This document shows, piece by piece, positions 44,713 to 53,455 of a stretch of 64,000 bases of DNA. This stretch comes from Knoellia remsis (GTDB lineage: Bacteria > Actinomycetota > Actinomycetes > Actinomycetales > Dermatophilaceae). The number at the start of each line of letters is the position of its first letter. Position 1 is the first letter of the stretch. A program made the translations under genes and the position numbers. The notes below the pieces were generated by a model. It was not told where the DNA came from, searched no databases, and saw nothing but the letters and a program-made list of their open reading frames with translations. The stretch covers positions 1-64,000 of the forward strand of contig NZ_PVTI01000018.1 in NCBI RefSeq assembly GCF_003002895.1. The letters run 5' to 3'.

Positions 44713-45005
44713 TCGGTCTCTTCGGCGTTCGGCGTGGTGGCCTCGGGCTGCTTCATGCCGACGGCGCGACGGTCCACGCGCACCTGCACCCCCGGGGCGA
44801 CCTCGAGCGTCGCGGTGACCGGGTCGAGCGCGATGACGGTGCCGTAGAGACCCGACGTCATGACGACCTTGTCCCCGACGGCGAGGGCGTCCTGGAACGC
44901 CTGGATCTCACGGCCGCGGCGACGCTGGCTGAACATGAGGAACGCCAGGAGCAACAGCGGCAGGGCGAGCACGAGCAGGTTGCCGAGGCCGGCACCGGAA
45001 TTCAT
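44709..45005 (-). CDS. yajC: Sec translocase accessory protein YajC
   Basis: This 98-residue protein has one N-terminal membrane helix (NLLVLALPLLLLAFLMFSQRRR, about residues 9-30) and a small cytoplasmic beta domain (FQDALAVGDKVVMTSGLYGTVIALD). It belongs to the SecDF-YajC complex. AAGGATCC precedes the ATG. Its mRNA probably has a 73-nt structured leader. Confidence 0.92.
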   Translation of the reverse strand: MNSGAGLGNLLVLALPLLLLAFLMFSQRRRGREIQAFQDALAVGDKVVMTSGLYGTVIALDPVTATLEVAPGVQVRVDRRAVGMKQPEATTPNAEETE

Positions 45006-45027
45006 GAGGATCCTTCGAGTCGGTCAG

Positions 45028-45090
45028 CGCGTCCGCATGCTGCCGGACGCGTCAACGGCCCGGTCGACGCCGGGCCGCCACGTCAGCATA
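45028..45090 (-). promoter_or_regulatory. Promoter and two-hairpin leader of yajC-secDF
   Basis: On the minus strand a -10-like TATGCT (45090-45085) precedes two perfect 8-bp hairpins, CGGCCCGG/CCGGGCCG (45056-45077) and CGCGTCCG/CGGACGCG (45028-45051), within about 75 nt of the ATG. The -35 is weak (TTGGTC, 18-bp spacer). Confidence 0.45.
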
Positions 45091-45202
45091 GGTGACGCCG
45101 TCTGAGTCGACCAACGCGCAACGCGGACCCATCGTGCCCGCTTCCGCAGTACTTCGCACCCGCACCGCCGAACCTGTCCGGCCCCTCTGCCCCCTCGCGT
45201 CA

Positions 45203-45368
45203 AGAGGTGCCTTTGCTCCAGCTCCTTGGAGCAAATCACGCTGGTGCTCCAGTTCCTTGGAGCAACTCACGCTGGTGCTCCAGTTCCTTGGAGCAATTCA
45301 CGCCGGTGCTGCGGCTCCTTGGAGCACCGGCGTGAGTTGCTTCCGTATGCCGCAGCAAAGGCACCTCT
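45203..45368. repeat. Intergenic element: three 31-bp repeats in a 15-bp inverted repeat
   Basis: AGAGGTGCCTTTGCT (45203-45217) and its exact reverse complement (45354-45368) bracket three 31-bp tandem units (45216, 45247 and 45278). Each unit contains the hairpin TGCTCCA-GTTCCT-TGGAGCA or a close variant. A fourth, degenerate unit (from 45309) ends in an inverted copy (GGAGCACCGGCGTGAGTTGC). One CGGCATAC sequence lies near the right end. It may act as a terminator for yajC-side or ruvB-side transcripts. Confidence 0.85.
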
Positions 45369-45416
45369 CCGAGCAGGCGGGTACTCGCGGTGCGAGGTCG
45401 CTGGTTCCGACGTGGC

Positions 45417-46628
45417 TCAGCCGCCGAGGCGGCCGGGGCCGTCGTCGAGGGGCAGCGCGTCCTGGGCGCCGAACGCCGCCTCGCGCGGCGGGGTGAGACC
45501 GAGGTGCGACCACGCCTTCGGTGAGGCCGCACGCCCCCGCGGGGTGCGCACCATGAATCCCTCGCGCACGAGATATGGCTCCGCAACCGTCTCGACGGTG
45601 TCGGACTCCTCCCCGACGGCGATGGCGAGCGTCGACAGCCCCACCGGTCCCCCACCGAAGCGGCGGCACAGCGCGTCGAGCACGGCCCGGTCGAGCCGGT
45701 CCAGCCCCGCGTCGTCCACGTCGAACAACCCGAGCGCCGCATGTGCGGCAGCCTCGTCGACCACACCGGACCCGTGCACCTGCGCCCAGTCCCGCACCCG
45801 GCGCAGCAGGCGGTTGGCGATTCGGGGCGTCCCCCGCGACCGGCCGGCGATCTCGGCAATCCCCGCCGCATCCGCGTCGACGCCGAGCAGCCCGGCCGAG
45901 CGCGTGAGGATCGTCGTGAGGTCGGCGGCGTCGTAGTAGTCCAGGTGCCCGGTGAACCCGAACCGGTCGCGCAGCGGCGCGGGCAGCAGCCCCGACCGGG
46001 TCGTCGCGCCGACGACGGTGAACGGCGGCAGCTCGAGCGGGATCGCCGTCGCACCCGGCCCCTTGCCGACGATGACGTCGACCCGGAAGTCCTCCATCGC
46101 GAGATAGAGCATCTCCTCCGCCGACCGCGACATGCGATGGATCTCGTCGAGGAACAGCACCTCACCCTCGTCGAGCGAGGACAGCACCGCCGCGAGGTCA
46201 CCAGCATGCTGGATGGCCGGTCCGGAGGTCACCCGGATCGGGCGCTCGAGCTCAGCCGCGACGATGAGCGCGAGTGTCGTCTTGCCGAGCCCGGGCGGTC
46301 CGGACAGCAGGATGTGGTCGGGCACGCTCCCCCGGCGACGCGCAGCCTCCAGCACCAGCCCCAGCTGGTCGCGCACCCGCGCCTGCCCCGGGAAGTCCGC
46401 GAGCCGCTTCGGGCGCAGCGCCGCCTCGACGACCCGCTCGTCGTCGCTGTCCGCTCCCGCGTCGACGATCCGCGCGGTCGCGTCGAGCGACCCGTCACTC
46501 TCCCGCTGACTGTCCCCGTCCCACTCACGGCCAGTCCGACCGCCACCCGCGAGCCCAGCAGAGCCATCCGCCCCCTCGACGATGTCGGACCGGAACCCGT
46601 CGCGGCCGCCGGCCATGCCCGGGCTCAC
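45417..46628 (-). CDS. ruvB: Holliday junction branch migration ATPase RuvB
   Basis: This 403-residue AAA+ motor drives branch migration with RuvA. Walker [13 protein letters not shown], Walker B LFLDEIHR, sensor [17 protein letters not shown] and the C-terminal winged helix are present. It is about 50 residues longer than the usual RuvB because of a Gly/Asp/Ser-rich N-terminus before [21 protein letters not shown]. The GTG at 46628 overlaps the ruvA stop as GTGA. A start nearer residue 50 cannot be excluded, but no better signal was seen. Confidence 0.95.
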   Translation of the reverse strand: MSPGMAGGRDGFRSDIVEGADGSAGLAGGGRTGREWDGDSQRESDGSLDATARIVDAGADSDDERVVEAALRPKRLADFPGQARVRDQLGLVLEAARRRGSVPDHILLSGPPGLGKTTLALIVAAELERPIRVTSGPAIQHAGDLAAVLSSLDEGEVLFLDEIHRMSRSAEEMLYLAMEDFRVDVIVGKGPGATAIPLELPPFTVVGATTRSGLLPAPLRDRFGFTGHLDYYDAADLTTILTRSAGLLGVDADAAGIAEIAGRSRGTPRIANRLLRRVRDWAQVHGSGVVDEAAAHAALGLFDVDDAGLDRLDRAVLDALCRRFGGGPVGLSTLAIAVGEESDTVETVAEPYLVREGFMVRTPRGRAASPKAWSHLGLTPPREAAFGAQDALPLDDGPGRLGG

Positions 46629-47236
46629 CGCCCGAGGTCCCGCAGCGCCAGGCGCAGCAGCGTCGCCACCGTCGCGTCGTCGTCGGCGGACGCCACGACC
46701 CGACCGACCGCGTCACCGGCCTGCTTGCCGGTCCAGCCGAGTCCGACGAGGGCCTCGGTCACCTGCTCCACCCGACCGTCACCACCGGAGGCGACCGCAG
46801 CGGCAGGTGCGGACTCACCGACGCCCGCAGCGGACGGCATACCGACCTTGTCGCCCAGCTCGAGGACGAGACGCTCCGCGCTCTTCTTGCCCACACCGGG
46901 GATCTTCGTCAGCGTCGCGACGTCCTTCGTCGTCAGCGCGGCGCGCACCTCGTCGGGGGTGAGCACCGACAGCATCGCCAGCGCGAGCCGCGGCCCGACC
47001 CCCGACACGGTCTGCACCGTCTCGAACATGTCACGTTCCCCCGCCGACCCGAACCCGTAGAGCGTCAGCGAGTCCTCGCGCACGACGAGCGTCGTCGACA
47101 CGGTGACGTCCTCGCCGGCGCGCAGCTCGGCCGCGGTGCGCGGCGTCGTGTGCACGAGCATGCCGACGCCGCCGACTTCGACGACGAGCCGGTCGAGTCC
47201 GACGTGGCCGACCCGTCCGGACAGCGACGCGATCAT
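46625..47236 (-). CDS. ruvA: Holliday junction-binding protein RuvA
   Basis: This 203-residue protein binds four-way junctions and loads RuvB. It has an N-terminal OB fold ([25 protein letters not shown]), two HhH motifs ([32 protein letters not shown]) and a C-terminal RuvB-binding domain. The linker between domains II and III contains GMPSAAG, encoded by a GGTATGCCGTCCGCT copy of the recurrent sequence (46829-46843). ATG 47236 overlaps the ruvC stop. Confidence 0.95.
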   Translation of the reverse strand: MIASLSGRVGHVGLDRLVVEVGGVGMLVHTTPRTAAELRAGEDVTVSTTLVVREDSLTLYGFGSAGERDMFETVQTVSGVGPRLALAMLSVLTPDEVRAALTTKDVATLTKIPGVGKKSAERLVLELGDKVGMPSAAGVGESAPAAAVASGGDGRVEQVTEALVGLGWTGKQAGDAVGRVVASADDDATVATLLRLALRDLGR

Positions 47237-47745
47237 CGCGCGCCCGCCTTCGCGAGAGCGTCGAGCCGAGCCGTGGCCGCGCCGCGCCAGAGGTGGCAGA
47301 TCGCCAGCGCCAGCGCGTCCGCGGCGTCGGCGGGCCGCGGCGCCTCGGTGAGCTTGAGGATCCGGGTCACCATCGTCGTCACCTGCGCCTTGTCGGCGCG
47401 GCCGGTGCCGGTCACCGCGGCCTTGACCTCCGTCGGCGTGTGGAAGACGACCGGTATGCCGCGCTTGCCGGCCGTGAGGAGCGCGATCGCCGTCGCGTGG
47501 GCCGTCGTCATGACGGACGTGACGTTGCTGTCGGCGAAGACCCGCTCGACGGCGACGACCTCCGGCGTGAACCGGTCGAGCCACCCGTCGAGCTCGCGCT
47601 CGAGGAAGATCAGCCGCTCCCCCGGGTCACCGTCGCTCGGGGTGCGCACGACCCCGACGGCGACCATGCTCGCGCGGCCGGCCCGGCCGTCGACGACGCC
47701 GAGGCCGCACCGGGTGAGGCCAGGGTCGATGCCGAGAACGCGCAC
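47233..47745 (-). CDS. ruvC: Crossover junction endodeoxyribonuclease RuvC
   Basis: This 170-residue resolvase cuts Holliday junctions. The catalytic acidic residues are in [11 protein letters not shown] (Asp near residue 6), [12 protein letters not shown] (Glu near 68) and [14 protein letters not shown] (Asp pair near 140). GTG 47745 is chosen because GGAAGG lies upstream; an upstream GTG (47784) would add 13 residues. The ruvC-ruvA-ruvB genes are translationally coupled. Confidence 0.94.
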   Translation of the reverse strand: MRVLGIDPGLTRCGLGVVDGRAGRASMVAVGVVRTPSDGDPGERLIFLERELDGWLDRFTPEVVAVERVFADSNVTSVMTTAHATAIALLTAGKRGIPVVFHTPTEVKAAVTGTGRADKAQVTTMVTRILKLTEAPRPADAADALALAICHLWRGAATARLDALAKAGAR

Positions 47746-47898
47746 GCGCGCCGCCTTCCGTCGTCGTGCCGGGTGAGCGCCCACTGCACCTCAGCGGGCT
47801 CCGAACAGGTGTTCGGTGCCACGCTACACAGGCGCGCCGGACGCGCCCGGCAGCAACACGCGCGGGTGCGCGGCCGGCATACGGCAGCAGCGTGGAAC

Positions 47899-48657
47899 TC
47901 AGGCGTCGGCGTCGAGCTCGGCGAGGACTTCGTCGGAGATGTCGCCGTTGGCGAAGACGTCCTGCACGTCGTCGGAGTCCTCGAGGGCCTCGATGACGCG
48001 GATCATCTTCTTCGCGCCCTCGGCGTCGAGCGGCACCTGGAGGTTCGGGACCCACGACGCCTCGGCGGAGTCGTAGTCGATGCCGGCGTCCTGGACGGCC
48101 TGGCGCACCCCGACGAAGTCGGTCGCCTCGGACACGACCTCCCAGGTGTCGCCGTTGTCGTTGACCTCCTCGGCGCCGGCCTCGAGGACGACCTCGAGGA
48201 GCTGGTCCTCGGTCGCGGCCTCCTTGGGCACGAGCACGACGCCCTTGCGGTTGAAGACGTAGGCGACCGAGCCCGGGTCTGCGAGCTGGCCACCGTTGCG
48301 GGTGAGCGCGGTGCGCACCTCGGCGGCGGCGCGGTTGCGGTTGTCGGTGAGGCACTCGATGAGGACGGCGACACCGCCGGGCGCGTAGCCCTCGTAGGTG
48401 ATCGTCTCCCAGTCCGCACCGCCGGCGGTCGCGCCGGAGCCGCGCTTGACGGCGTTGTCGATGTTGTTGTTGGGGACCGAGCTCTTCTTCGCCTTCTGGA
48501 TGGCGTCGTAGAGGGTCGGGTTGCCGGCCGGGTCACCGCCGCCGGTGCGGGCCGCGACCTCGATGTTCTTGATGAGTTTGGCGAAGAGCTTGCCCCGCTT
48601 GGCGTCGATGACCGCCTTCTTGTGCTTCGTGGTCGCCCATTTGCTGTGGCCGCTCAT
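47899..48657 (-). CDS. yebC: YebC/PmpR-family regulatory protein
   Basis: This 252-residue protein has the N-terminal [35 protein letters not shown] and the three-domain YebC fold ([39 protein letters not shown]). YebC proteins have been described as transcription regulators and, more recently, as translation factors that relieve stalling at proline stretches; which applies here is unknown. ATG 48657 overlaps the pdxT stop as ATGA. Confidence 0.94.
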   Translation of the reverse strand: MSGHSKWATTKHKKAVIDAKRGKLFAKLIKNIEVAARTGGGDPAGNPTLYDAIQKAKKSSVPNNNIDNAVKRGSGATAGGADWETITYEGYAPGGVAVLIECLTDNRNRAAAEVRTALTRNGGQLADPGSVAYVFNRKGVVLVPKEAATEDQLLEVVLEAGAEEVNDNGDTWEVVSEATDFVGVRQAVQDAGIDYDSAEASWVPNLQVPLDAEGAKKMIRVIEALEDSDDVQDVFANGDISDEVLAELDADA

Positions 48658-49262
48658 GCGCCCTCTTTCACGATCTCGACGAACAACTGGTGGAACCGGT
48701 GGTCACCGGTCACTTCCGGGTGGAAGGAGGTGGCCAGCAACGGCCCCTGACGAACGGCGACGATCCTACCCGCGGCCGGTCCGGTCTCCACGCGCGCCAG
48801 CACGTCGACGGCCTCTCCGACCTGCTCGACCCACGGCGCGCGGATGAACACGGCACGCACCGGCTGCGGCCCGAGCTCGCGGATGTGCAGGTCCTCCTCG
48901 AAGGAGTCGACCTGCCGCCCGAAGGCGTTGCGGCGCACCGTGATGTCGAGCCCGCCGAGGGTCTGCTGGTCGCGGTGGCCGTCGAGGATCCGGTCGGCGA
49001 GCATGATCATGCCCGCGCAGGACCCGTATGCCGGGAGGCCGGCTTCCAGCCGTGCCTTCAGTGGTGCGTGGAGGTCGAAGAGGCGGACGAGCTTGTCCAT
49101 CGTGGTCGACTCCCCGCCGGGGATGACGAGGCCGTCGACGGCCTCGAGCTCGGCGGGCCGGCGCACGGTCACGGCGGCGGCACCCGCGGCCTCGAGCGCG
49201 CGGACGTGCTCGCGCACGTCACCCTGGACGGCGAGGACTCCGATGGTCGGCTGGGCGGTCAC
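48654..49262 (-). CDS. pdxT: Pyridoxal 5'-phosphate synthase glutaminase subunit PdxT
   Basis: This 202-residue class I glutaminase supplies ammonia to PdxS. Motifs are [22 protein letters not shown], the Cys nucleophile in GSCAGMIML and the His/Glu pair in [12 protein letters not shown] 49262 is supported by TAGCAT 7 nt upstream. Its partner pdxS is 6 kb away, unlike the usual close pairing. Confidence 0.95.
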   Translation of the reverse strand: MTAQPTIGVLAVQGDVREHVRALEAAGAAAVTVRRPAELEAVDGLVIPGGESTTMDKLVRLFDLHAPLKARLEAGLPAYGSCAGMIMLADRILDGHRDQQTLGGLDITVRRNAFGRQVDSFEEDLHIRELGPQPVRAVFIRAPWVEQVGEAVDVLARVETGPAAGRIVAVRQGPLLATSFHPEVTGDHRFHQLFVEIVKEGA

Positions 49263-49269
49263 GCCCGGA

Positions 49270-49275
49270 ATGCTA
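49270..49275 (-). promoter_or_regulatory. -10 element for leaderless pdxT
   Basis: TAGCAT on the minus strand lies 7 nt before GTG 49262. Confidence 0.5.
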
Positions 49276-49362
49276 CGTCCGGGTGAATGGACCCCGGCTC
49301 CCGGTTCGGCGGGACGGCGGCGCCCCTTCGGAAAAGCGGGAGCGACGGCGACGTTGGTCCGC

Positions 49363-49368
49363 GAGAAT
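49363..49368 (+). promoter_or_regulatory. -10 element for the unknown gene at 49375
   Basis: GAGAAT lies 6 nt before ATG 49375, and no Shine-Dalgarno is present. Confidence 0.45.
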
Positions 49369-49374
49369 GCCGCC

Positions 49375-49986
49375 ATGACCGGACAGGCCGCGACACCGAC
49401 CCAGCTCTTGAGCGATGCCCTCCGCTCGCAGGCCCCGGTCGGCATCGCTCGTGACCTCCTCGCGGATGCAGATGACGTGTGGGGTTACGTCGTGGCGTTG
49501 TCCGCGCGATGGGTGGTCCTGCAGTCGCTGGAGGCCGCCGTATACATCGACGGGTACGACGTCATCCGTGTGGATGACATCACGGAGGTCTGGGAGGACG
49601 GCGCTGCTGGCTACATCGAGCGCGCTGTTGCTGCACTTGGGCGCCCGGCTCCCGATGTCGCGCTGTCCCAGACCGCAGGGACGGCGGACGTCCTGCAGGT
49701 GGCCCGCGATGCCGCGGACTTGATGTGCGTCCACTTCGAGAAGGACGACGACGCTCCGATGCTCGTGGGACATCTCGTGCGCCTGGACGAGACGACGTTC
49801 GACCTGCAGCTCATCGACCCGGGAGGTGTCTGGGAGGTCGATGTCGCCCAGATCGCCTGTACGGAGGTCACACGCGTCGAGTTCGGTGACCGCTACTCGG
49901 TCGCGCTGACGAGGTTCGGAGACCGTAGACCCGAGCCCGAGGGAGCCCGTGCGCTCGACTCGTTCTGTACTGACGAGGTCGACTAA
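49375..49986 (+). CDS. Hypothetical cytoplasmic protein
   Basis: I do not recognise a family. The 203-residue acidic protein has no membrane or signal segment. Two similar halves can be suspected: [37 protein letters not shown] (about residues 36-72) and [46 protein letters not shown] (about 129-174) both look like a small beta-barrel with a closing D-I-T/A-x-x-x-V strand. An Sm-like or WYL-like barrel is conceivable. It lies divergent from pdxT, convergent with the mraY-like gene. Confidence 0.7.
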   Translation: MTGQAATPTQLLSDALRSQAPVGIARDLLADADDVWGYVVALSARWVVLQSLEAAVYIDGYDVIRVDDITEVWEDGAAGYIERAVAALGRPAPDVALSQTAGTADVLQVARDAADLMCVHFEKDDDAPMLVGHLVRLDETTFDLQLIDPGGVWEVDVAQIACTEVTRVEFGDRYSVALTRFGDRRPEPEGARALDSFCTDEVD

Positions 49987-50016
49987 CCCACTGACCCGAG
50001 CATTACCGCGCGCGGC

Positions 50017-51102
50017 TCAGGCGAGCCAGGCGATGTAGAAGATGCTGAGGCCGGTGAGGACGAAGACACCGGCGATGACCCAGAAGCGAATGACGACGTT
50101 GACCTCGGACCAGCCGAGGTGCTCGAAGTGGTGGTGGATCGGCGTGATCCGGAAGATCCGCCGGCCCGTCCCGGTGAAGCGCCGGGTGAGCTTGAACCAC
50201 GTCACCTGCAGCATGACCGACATCGTCTCGAGGACGAGAACTCCCGCGATGACGGCCATGAGCACCTCGGTGCGGGACATGATCGCGAACCCGGCGAGTG
50301 CTCCCCCGATGGCGAGCGACCCGACGTCGCCCATGATGATCTGGGCCGGCTTGGCGTTCCACCAGAGGAAGCCGACGCAGGCACCCGAGATCGCCGCGGC
50401 ATACACCGCGAGGTCGAGCGGGTCGCGCACCTGGTAGCACTGCTCCGCGACGACGTTGGGCCGCGCCGAGCCGCACAGCTGGTTGCTCTGCCAGACGTTG
50501 ATGAGCAGGTAGGCGCCGAAGATCATCGCGCCGATGCCGGTGAGCAGGCCGTCGACGCCGTCGGTGAGGTTGGCGGCGTTGGAGGTCGCCGTGACGATGA
50601 ACCAGATGAGCAGCAGGACGACAACGAGCGGCAGCTTCACGCCCCAGTCCTGCGTGATCGACAGCGACTGCGAGGCCGGCCGGACACCGCGCTCGTCGGC
50701 GAAGAACTGTGTCGCGAGGACGCCGAACACCAGCGCGATCGCCGTCTGCCCGAGCATCTTCGCCTTGCCGGGCAGGCCGCGGTTGTCCTGCTGGTAGACC
50801 TTGATGAAGTCGTCAAGGAACCCGAGGACCGCGCAGCCGACGAAGAGCAGCATGAGCAGCCAGGCGCTCGCGCTCGGGGTGTGGCCGGTCGCGAACGTGG
50901 CGACGAGGTATGCCGCGGTGGAACCGAGGACGATGACGACGCCACCCATCGTCGGGGTGCCGCGCTTGACGAGGTGGGTCGTCGGTCCGTCGACGCGGAT
51001 GGGCTGGCCGAAGCCGTGCTTGCGGAACCAGGCGACGGCTGCTCGGGTGCCGAACAGGGTGAGGGTCAGCGCGATGGCGCCACTGAGCGCGACGCCCCGC
51101 AT
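50017..51102 (-). CDS. MraY-like phospho-N-acetylmuramoyl-pentapeptide transferase
   Basis: This 361-residue, ten-helix membrane protein has the MraY signatures: TPTMGGV, LGFLDDFIKVYQQDNRGLPGKAKM with the catalytic Asp pair, SNAANLTDGVDGLLTG, and the PIHHHFEHLGW motif. These would transfer phospho-MurNAc-pentapeptide to undecaprenyl phosphate to form lipid I. Active-site residues are intact. ATG 51102 has GAGGAGG upstream. It is not in a dcw (mur/fts) cluster here, so it may be a second copy or an orphan; the window cannot tell. Confidence 0.88.
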   Translation of the reverse strand: MRGVALSGAIALTLTLFGTRAAVAWFRKHGFGQPIRVDGPTTHLVKRGTPTMGGVVIVLGSTAAYLVATFATGHTPSASAWLLMLLFVGCAVLGFLDDFIKVYQQDNRGLPGKAKMLGQTAIALVFGVLATQFFADERGVRPASQSLSITQDWGVKLPLVVVLLLIWFIVTATSNAANLTDGVDGLLTGIGAMIFGAYLLINVWQSNQLCGSARPNVVAEQCYQVRDPLDLAVYAAAISGACVGFLWWNAKPAQIIMGDVGSLAIGGALAGFAIMSRTEVLMAVIAGVLVLETMSVMLQVTWFKLTRRFTGTGRRIFRITPIHHHFEHLGWSEVNVVIRFWVIAGVFVLTGLSIFYIAWLA

Positions 51103-51235
51103 GCGTTCCTCCTCGGTCGACCCGGACTGCCCGGTCATCCTTCCGCAGTCGCGAGGCCCGGACGGTGACCGACACCCCCCTGCTTCCCGCCTGCCGCGAG
51201 GGGAGGCCGCCACAGACCCGGTCCCTCTTTGTCCG

Positions 51236-51279
51236 GTCTATGACGGATAGGTATGTACAAGTACCTATCCGTCATAGAC
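51236..51279. promoter_or_regulatory. Long AT-rich inverted repeat between mraY-like gene and kynU
   Basis: GTCTATGACGGATAGGTA (51236-51253) is followed after 8 nt by its exact reverse complement (51262-51279). The 18-bp perfect dyad is much more AT-rich than its surroundings and lies between divergent genes. It looks like an operator, but a hairpin in a leader is also possible. Confidence 0.6.
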
Positions 51280-51328
51280 GTCTGAACGCACCCATGAGGT
51301 CCGGCGCGGGGCGCATCTCGCCGGGTGA

Positions 51329-51334
51329 GAGAGT
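51329..51334 (+). promoter_or_regulatory. -10 element for kynU
   Basis: GAGAGT lies 6 nt before ATG 51341, consistent with the window's leaderless pattern. Confidence 0.35.
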
Positions 51335-51340
51335 CAGGGC

Positions 51341-52594
51341 ATGAGCGACGACGCCCTCACCGAGCTCCGCCAGCGCGCCGACCGGCTCGACGCCGAGCAC
51401 GTCGCCACCGACCGGCGCGACGCGTTCGAGCTGCCGGAGGGCGTGACCTACCTCGACGGCAACTCCCTCGGCGCGCTGTCGCTTGCCGCCCGTGACGCCC
51501 TGCGCGACGCCGTCGACCGACAGTGGGGCCGGCAGCTCATCCGCGCCTGGAACGAGTCGCGGTGGTGGACCGCCCCCGAGCGAGTCGGCGACCGCATCGC
51601 CGAGCTCGTCGGCGCGCCGGCGGGCAGCATCGTCGTCGGAGACTCGACGACGGTGAGCCTCTACAAGGCCGTGTATGCCGCGGCGCGGCTGCGCGCGGAC
51701 GACTCACGTCGCGTCGTGCTCACCGACCCCGACTCGTTCCCCACCGACGTCCACGTCACCCGCGGCGTGTGCGACCAGCTCGGACTCACCCTCGAGCTCG
51801 TGCACCCGACAGAAGCCGCCTCGCGCCTCGAGGGCTCGAACGACGTTCTCCTCGCGGCCTACTCGCACGTGGACTACCGCACCGGCGAGCTCTGGGACCT
51901 CGCCGCGATCACCCGGGCCGCCCACGACGCCGGCGCCCTCGCCTGCTGGGACCTGTGCCACTCGGCCGGCGTCGTCGACGTCGACCTCGCCGGCGGTGGC
52001 GCGGACTTCGCCGTGGGCTGCGGCTACAAGTACCTCTCCGGCGGCCCCGGCGCCCCGGCGTTCCTCTATGTCGCACCGGCTCACCTGCCGCGGTTCACCA
52101 ACCCCATCCTCGGCTGGAACGGTCACGCCACCCCCTTCGCGATGTCGCCCGAGCACGTCCCCGCCGAGGGCATCACCCGGGCCCGGGTCGGCACCCCGCC
52201 CGTCCTCGGGATCGTCGCGCTGGAAGGCGCGCTCACGGCATACGACGGCCTCTCGGTCGGCGACGTCCGGGCACGCTCGCTCTCGCTCACCGGCTTCTTC
52301 CTCGACTGCCTCGACCTGCTGGGCATCGACCTGCCGGTCGCCACCCCGCGCGAGGACACGCGGCGCGGCTCACAGGTCAGCCTGCGGCACCCCGATGCGT
52401 ATGCCGTGGTGCAGGCCCTCATCGCGCGCGGGGTCATCGGCGACTTCCGTGAGCCGGACATCGTGCGGCTGGGTTTCGCGCCGCTCTACCTCTCGCACGG
52501 CGACGTGCTCGACGCGGCGACGGCACTGCGGGAGGTCCTCGTCGGCGAGGAGTTCGCGCGTCCCGAGCACCGGCGGCGTGACCTCGTGACCTGA
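51341..52594 (+). CDS. kynU: Kynureninase
   Basis: This 417-residue PLP enzyme cleaves kynurenine to anthranilate and alanine. Family features include YLDGNSLGAL (residues 33-42), the PLP lysine in GCGYKYLSGGPGAPAFLYV (near residue 229), and WDLCHSAGVVDVDLAG. No other tryptophan-catabolic gene (dioxygenase, formamidase) is in the window. It is preceded by the 18-bp inverted repeat. fdhD follows 18 bp after its stop with its own -10-like element. Confidence 0.92.
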   Translation: MSDDALTELRQRADRLDAEHVATDRRDAFELPEGVTYLDGNSLGALSLAARDALRDAVDRQWGRQLIRAWNESRWWTAPERVGDRIAELVGAPAGSIVVGDSTTVSLYKAVYAAARLRADDSRRVVLTDPDSFPTDVHVTRGVCDQLGLTLELVHPTEAASRLEGSNDVLLAAYSHVDYRTGELWDLAAITRAAHDAGALACWDLCHSAGVVDVDLAGGGADFAVGCGYKYLSGGPGAPAFLYVAPAHLPRFTNPILGWNGHATPFAMSPEHVPAEGITRARVGTPPVLGIVALEGALTAYDGLSVGDVRARSLSLTGFFLDCLDLLGIDLPVATPREDTRRGSQVSLRHPDAYAVVQALIARGVIGDFREPDIVRLGFAPLYLSHGDVLDAATALREVLVGEEFARPEHRRRDLVT

Positions 52595-52600
52595 CCGGGT

Positions 52601-52606
52601 GACAAT
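52601..52606 (+). promoter_or_regulatory. -10 element for fdhD
   Basis: GACAAT lies 6 nt before ATG 52613. Confidence 0.45.
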
Positions 52607-52612
52607 GGGGCG

Positions 52613-53419
52613 ATGGGACGCGTGACATCGAGACACAAGGTCCTCCGCCTCGACGTCGGCGGGGACTCCTCGCGCGTCATCGACACCGTGGCGTGCGAGG
52701 AGCCGCTCGAGATCCGCCTCGGTGACGAGGTGTTCACCGTGACAATGCGCACCCCGGGCCACGACATCGACCTCGCCCACGGGCTGCTGCGCGCCGAGGG
52801 CGTCATCTCCTCGCGCGAGGACGTCGTGTCGGCGCGGTTCTGCTCGGACCTCGACACCCTCAACGTGCTGCGTCTCGACGTGCCCGGTCGCGACCCGTCG
52901 CGCGCGGTGACCTCCACCCGCAACCTCGCCTCGCTCGGCGGGTGCGGGCTCTGCGGAACGACGGCGGTCGACGCCATCGAGAACGTCGTCGCGGCCAAGC
53001 CTCCGGAGACCCTGTGGGAGCCAACCCAGATCGTCGCTGCCCTCGACGAGCTGCGTTCTCGCCAGCCGGTGTTCGACAAGACCGGCGGCGTGCACGCGGC
53101 CGGTCTCGTGCCGGCGGGGACGAGCGGGCTCGCGATCGTGCGCGAGGACATCGGCCGGCACAATGCCGTCGACAAGGTCCTCGGCGCTGCCCTGGTCACC
53201 GACGTCGACACCCGCGGCGCGCTGCTCGTCGTGTCGAGCCGGGCCAGTTTCGAGATCGTGCAGAAGGCGGCCGTCGCCGGCATCTCGGTGCTCGCCTGCG
53301 TCTCAGCGCCGAGCTCGCTCGCCATCGAGGCCGCCGACCGGCTCGGCGTGACGCTGGTCGCCTTCGCCCGCGGCTCGAAGATGGGCGTCTACACGCACGA
53401 CCACCGCATCCCGCACTGA
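52613..53419 (+). CDS. fdhD: Formate dehydrogenase accessory sulfurtransferase FdhD
   Basis: This 268-residue protein transfers sulfur to the molybdenum cofactor for formate dehydrogenase. Family motifs include TPGHDIDLAHGLL, the redox CxxC in GGCGLCGTTAVDAI (about residues 105-118), the GGVHAAGL segment, and REDIGRHNAVDKVLGAAL. No formate dehydrogenase subunit is in the window. A GAGCGGACGGCATACC copy lies 12 bp past the stop (53431-53446). Confidence 0.94.
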   Translation: MGRVTSRHKVLRLDVGGDSSRVIDTVACEEPLEIRLGDEVFTVTMRTPGHDIDLAHGLLRAEGVISSREDVVSARFCSDLDTLNVLRLDVPGRDPSRAVTSTRNLASLGGCGLCGTTAVDAIENVVAAKPPETLWEPTQIVAALDELRSRQPVFDKTGGVHAAGLVPAGTSGLAIVREDIGRHNAVDKVLGAALVTDVDTRGALLVVSSRASFEIVQKAAVAGISVLACVSAPSSLAIEAADRLGVTLVAFARGSKMGVYTHDHRIPH

Positions 53420-53455
53420 CCCGCGAACCGGAGCGGACGGCATACCGCAAAGAGC

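Larger units (their letters stand above)
45006..45416. other. 411-bp gene-free region between yajC and ruvB
   Basis: This is the only gap over 300 bp. It holds the yajC promoter and leader (to about 45115), roughly 85 bp in which I see nothing distinctive, the repeat element at 45203-45368, and about 48 bp before the ruvB stop. No credible ORF is present. Confidence 0.75.

Noticed and set aside
45203-45368. Possible CRISPR array or integron attC
   Set aside because: Tandem 31-bp units have no spacers; there is no integrase, and flanking inverted repeats point to a different kind of element.
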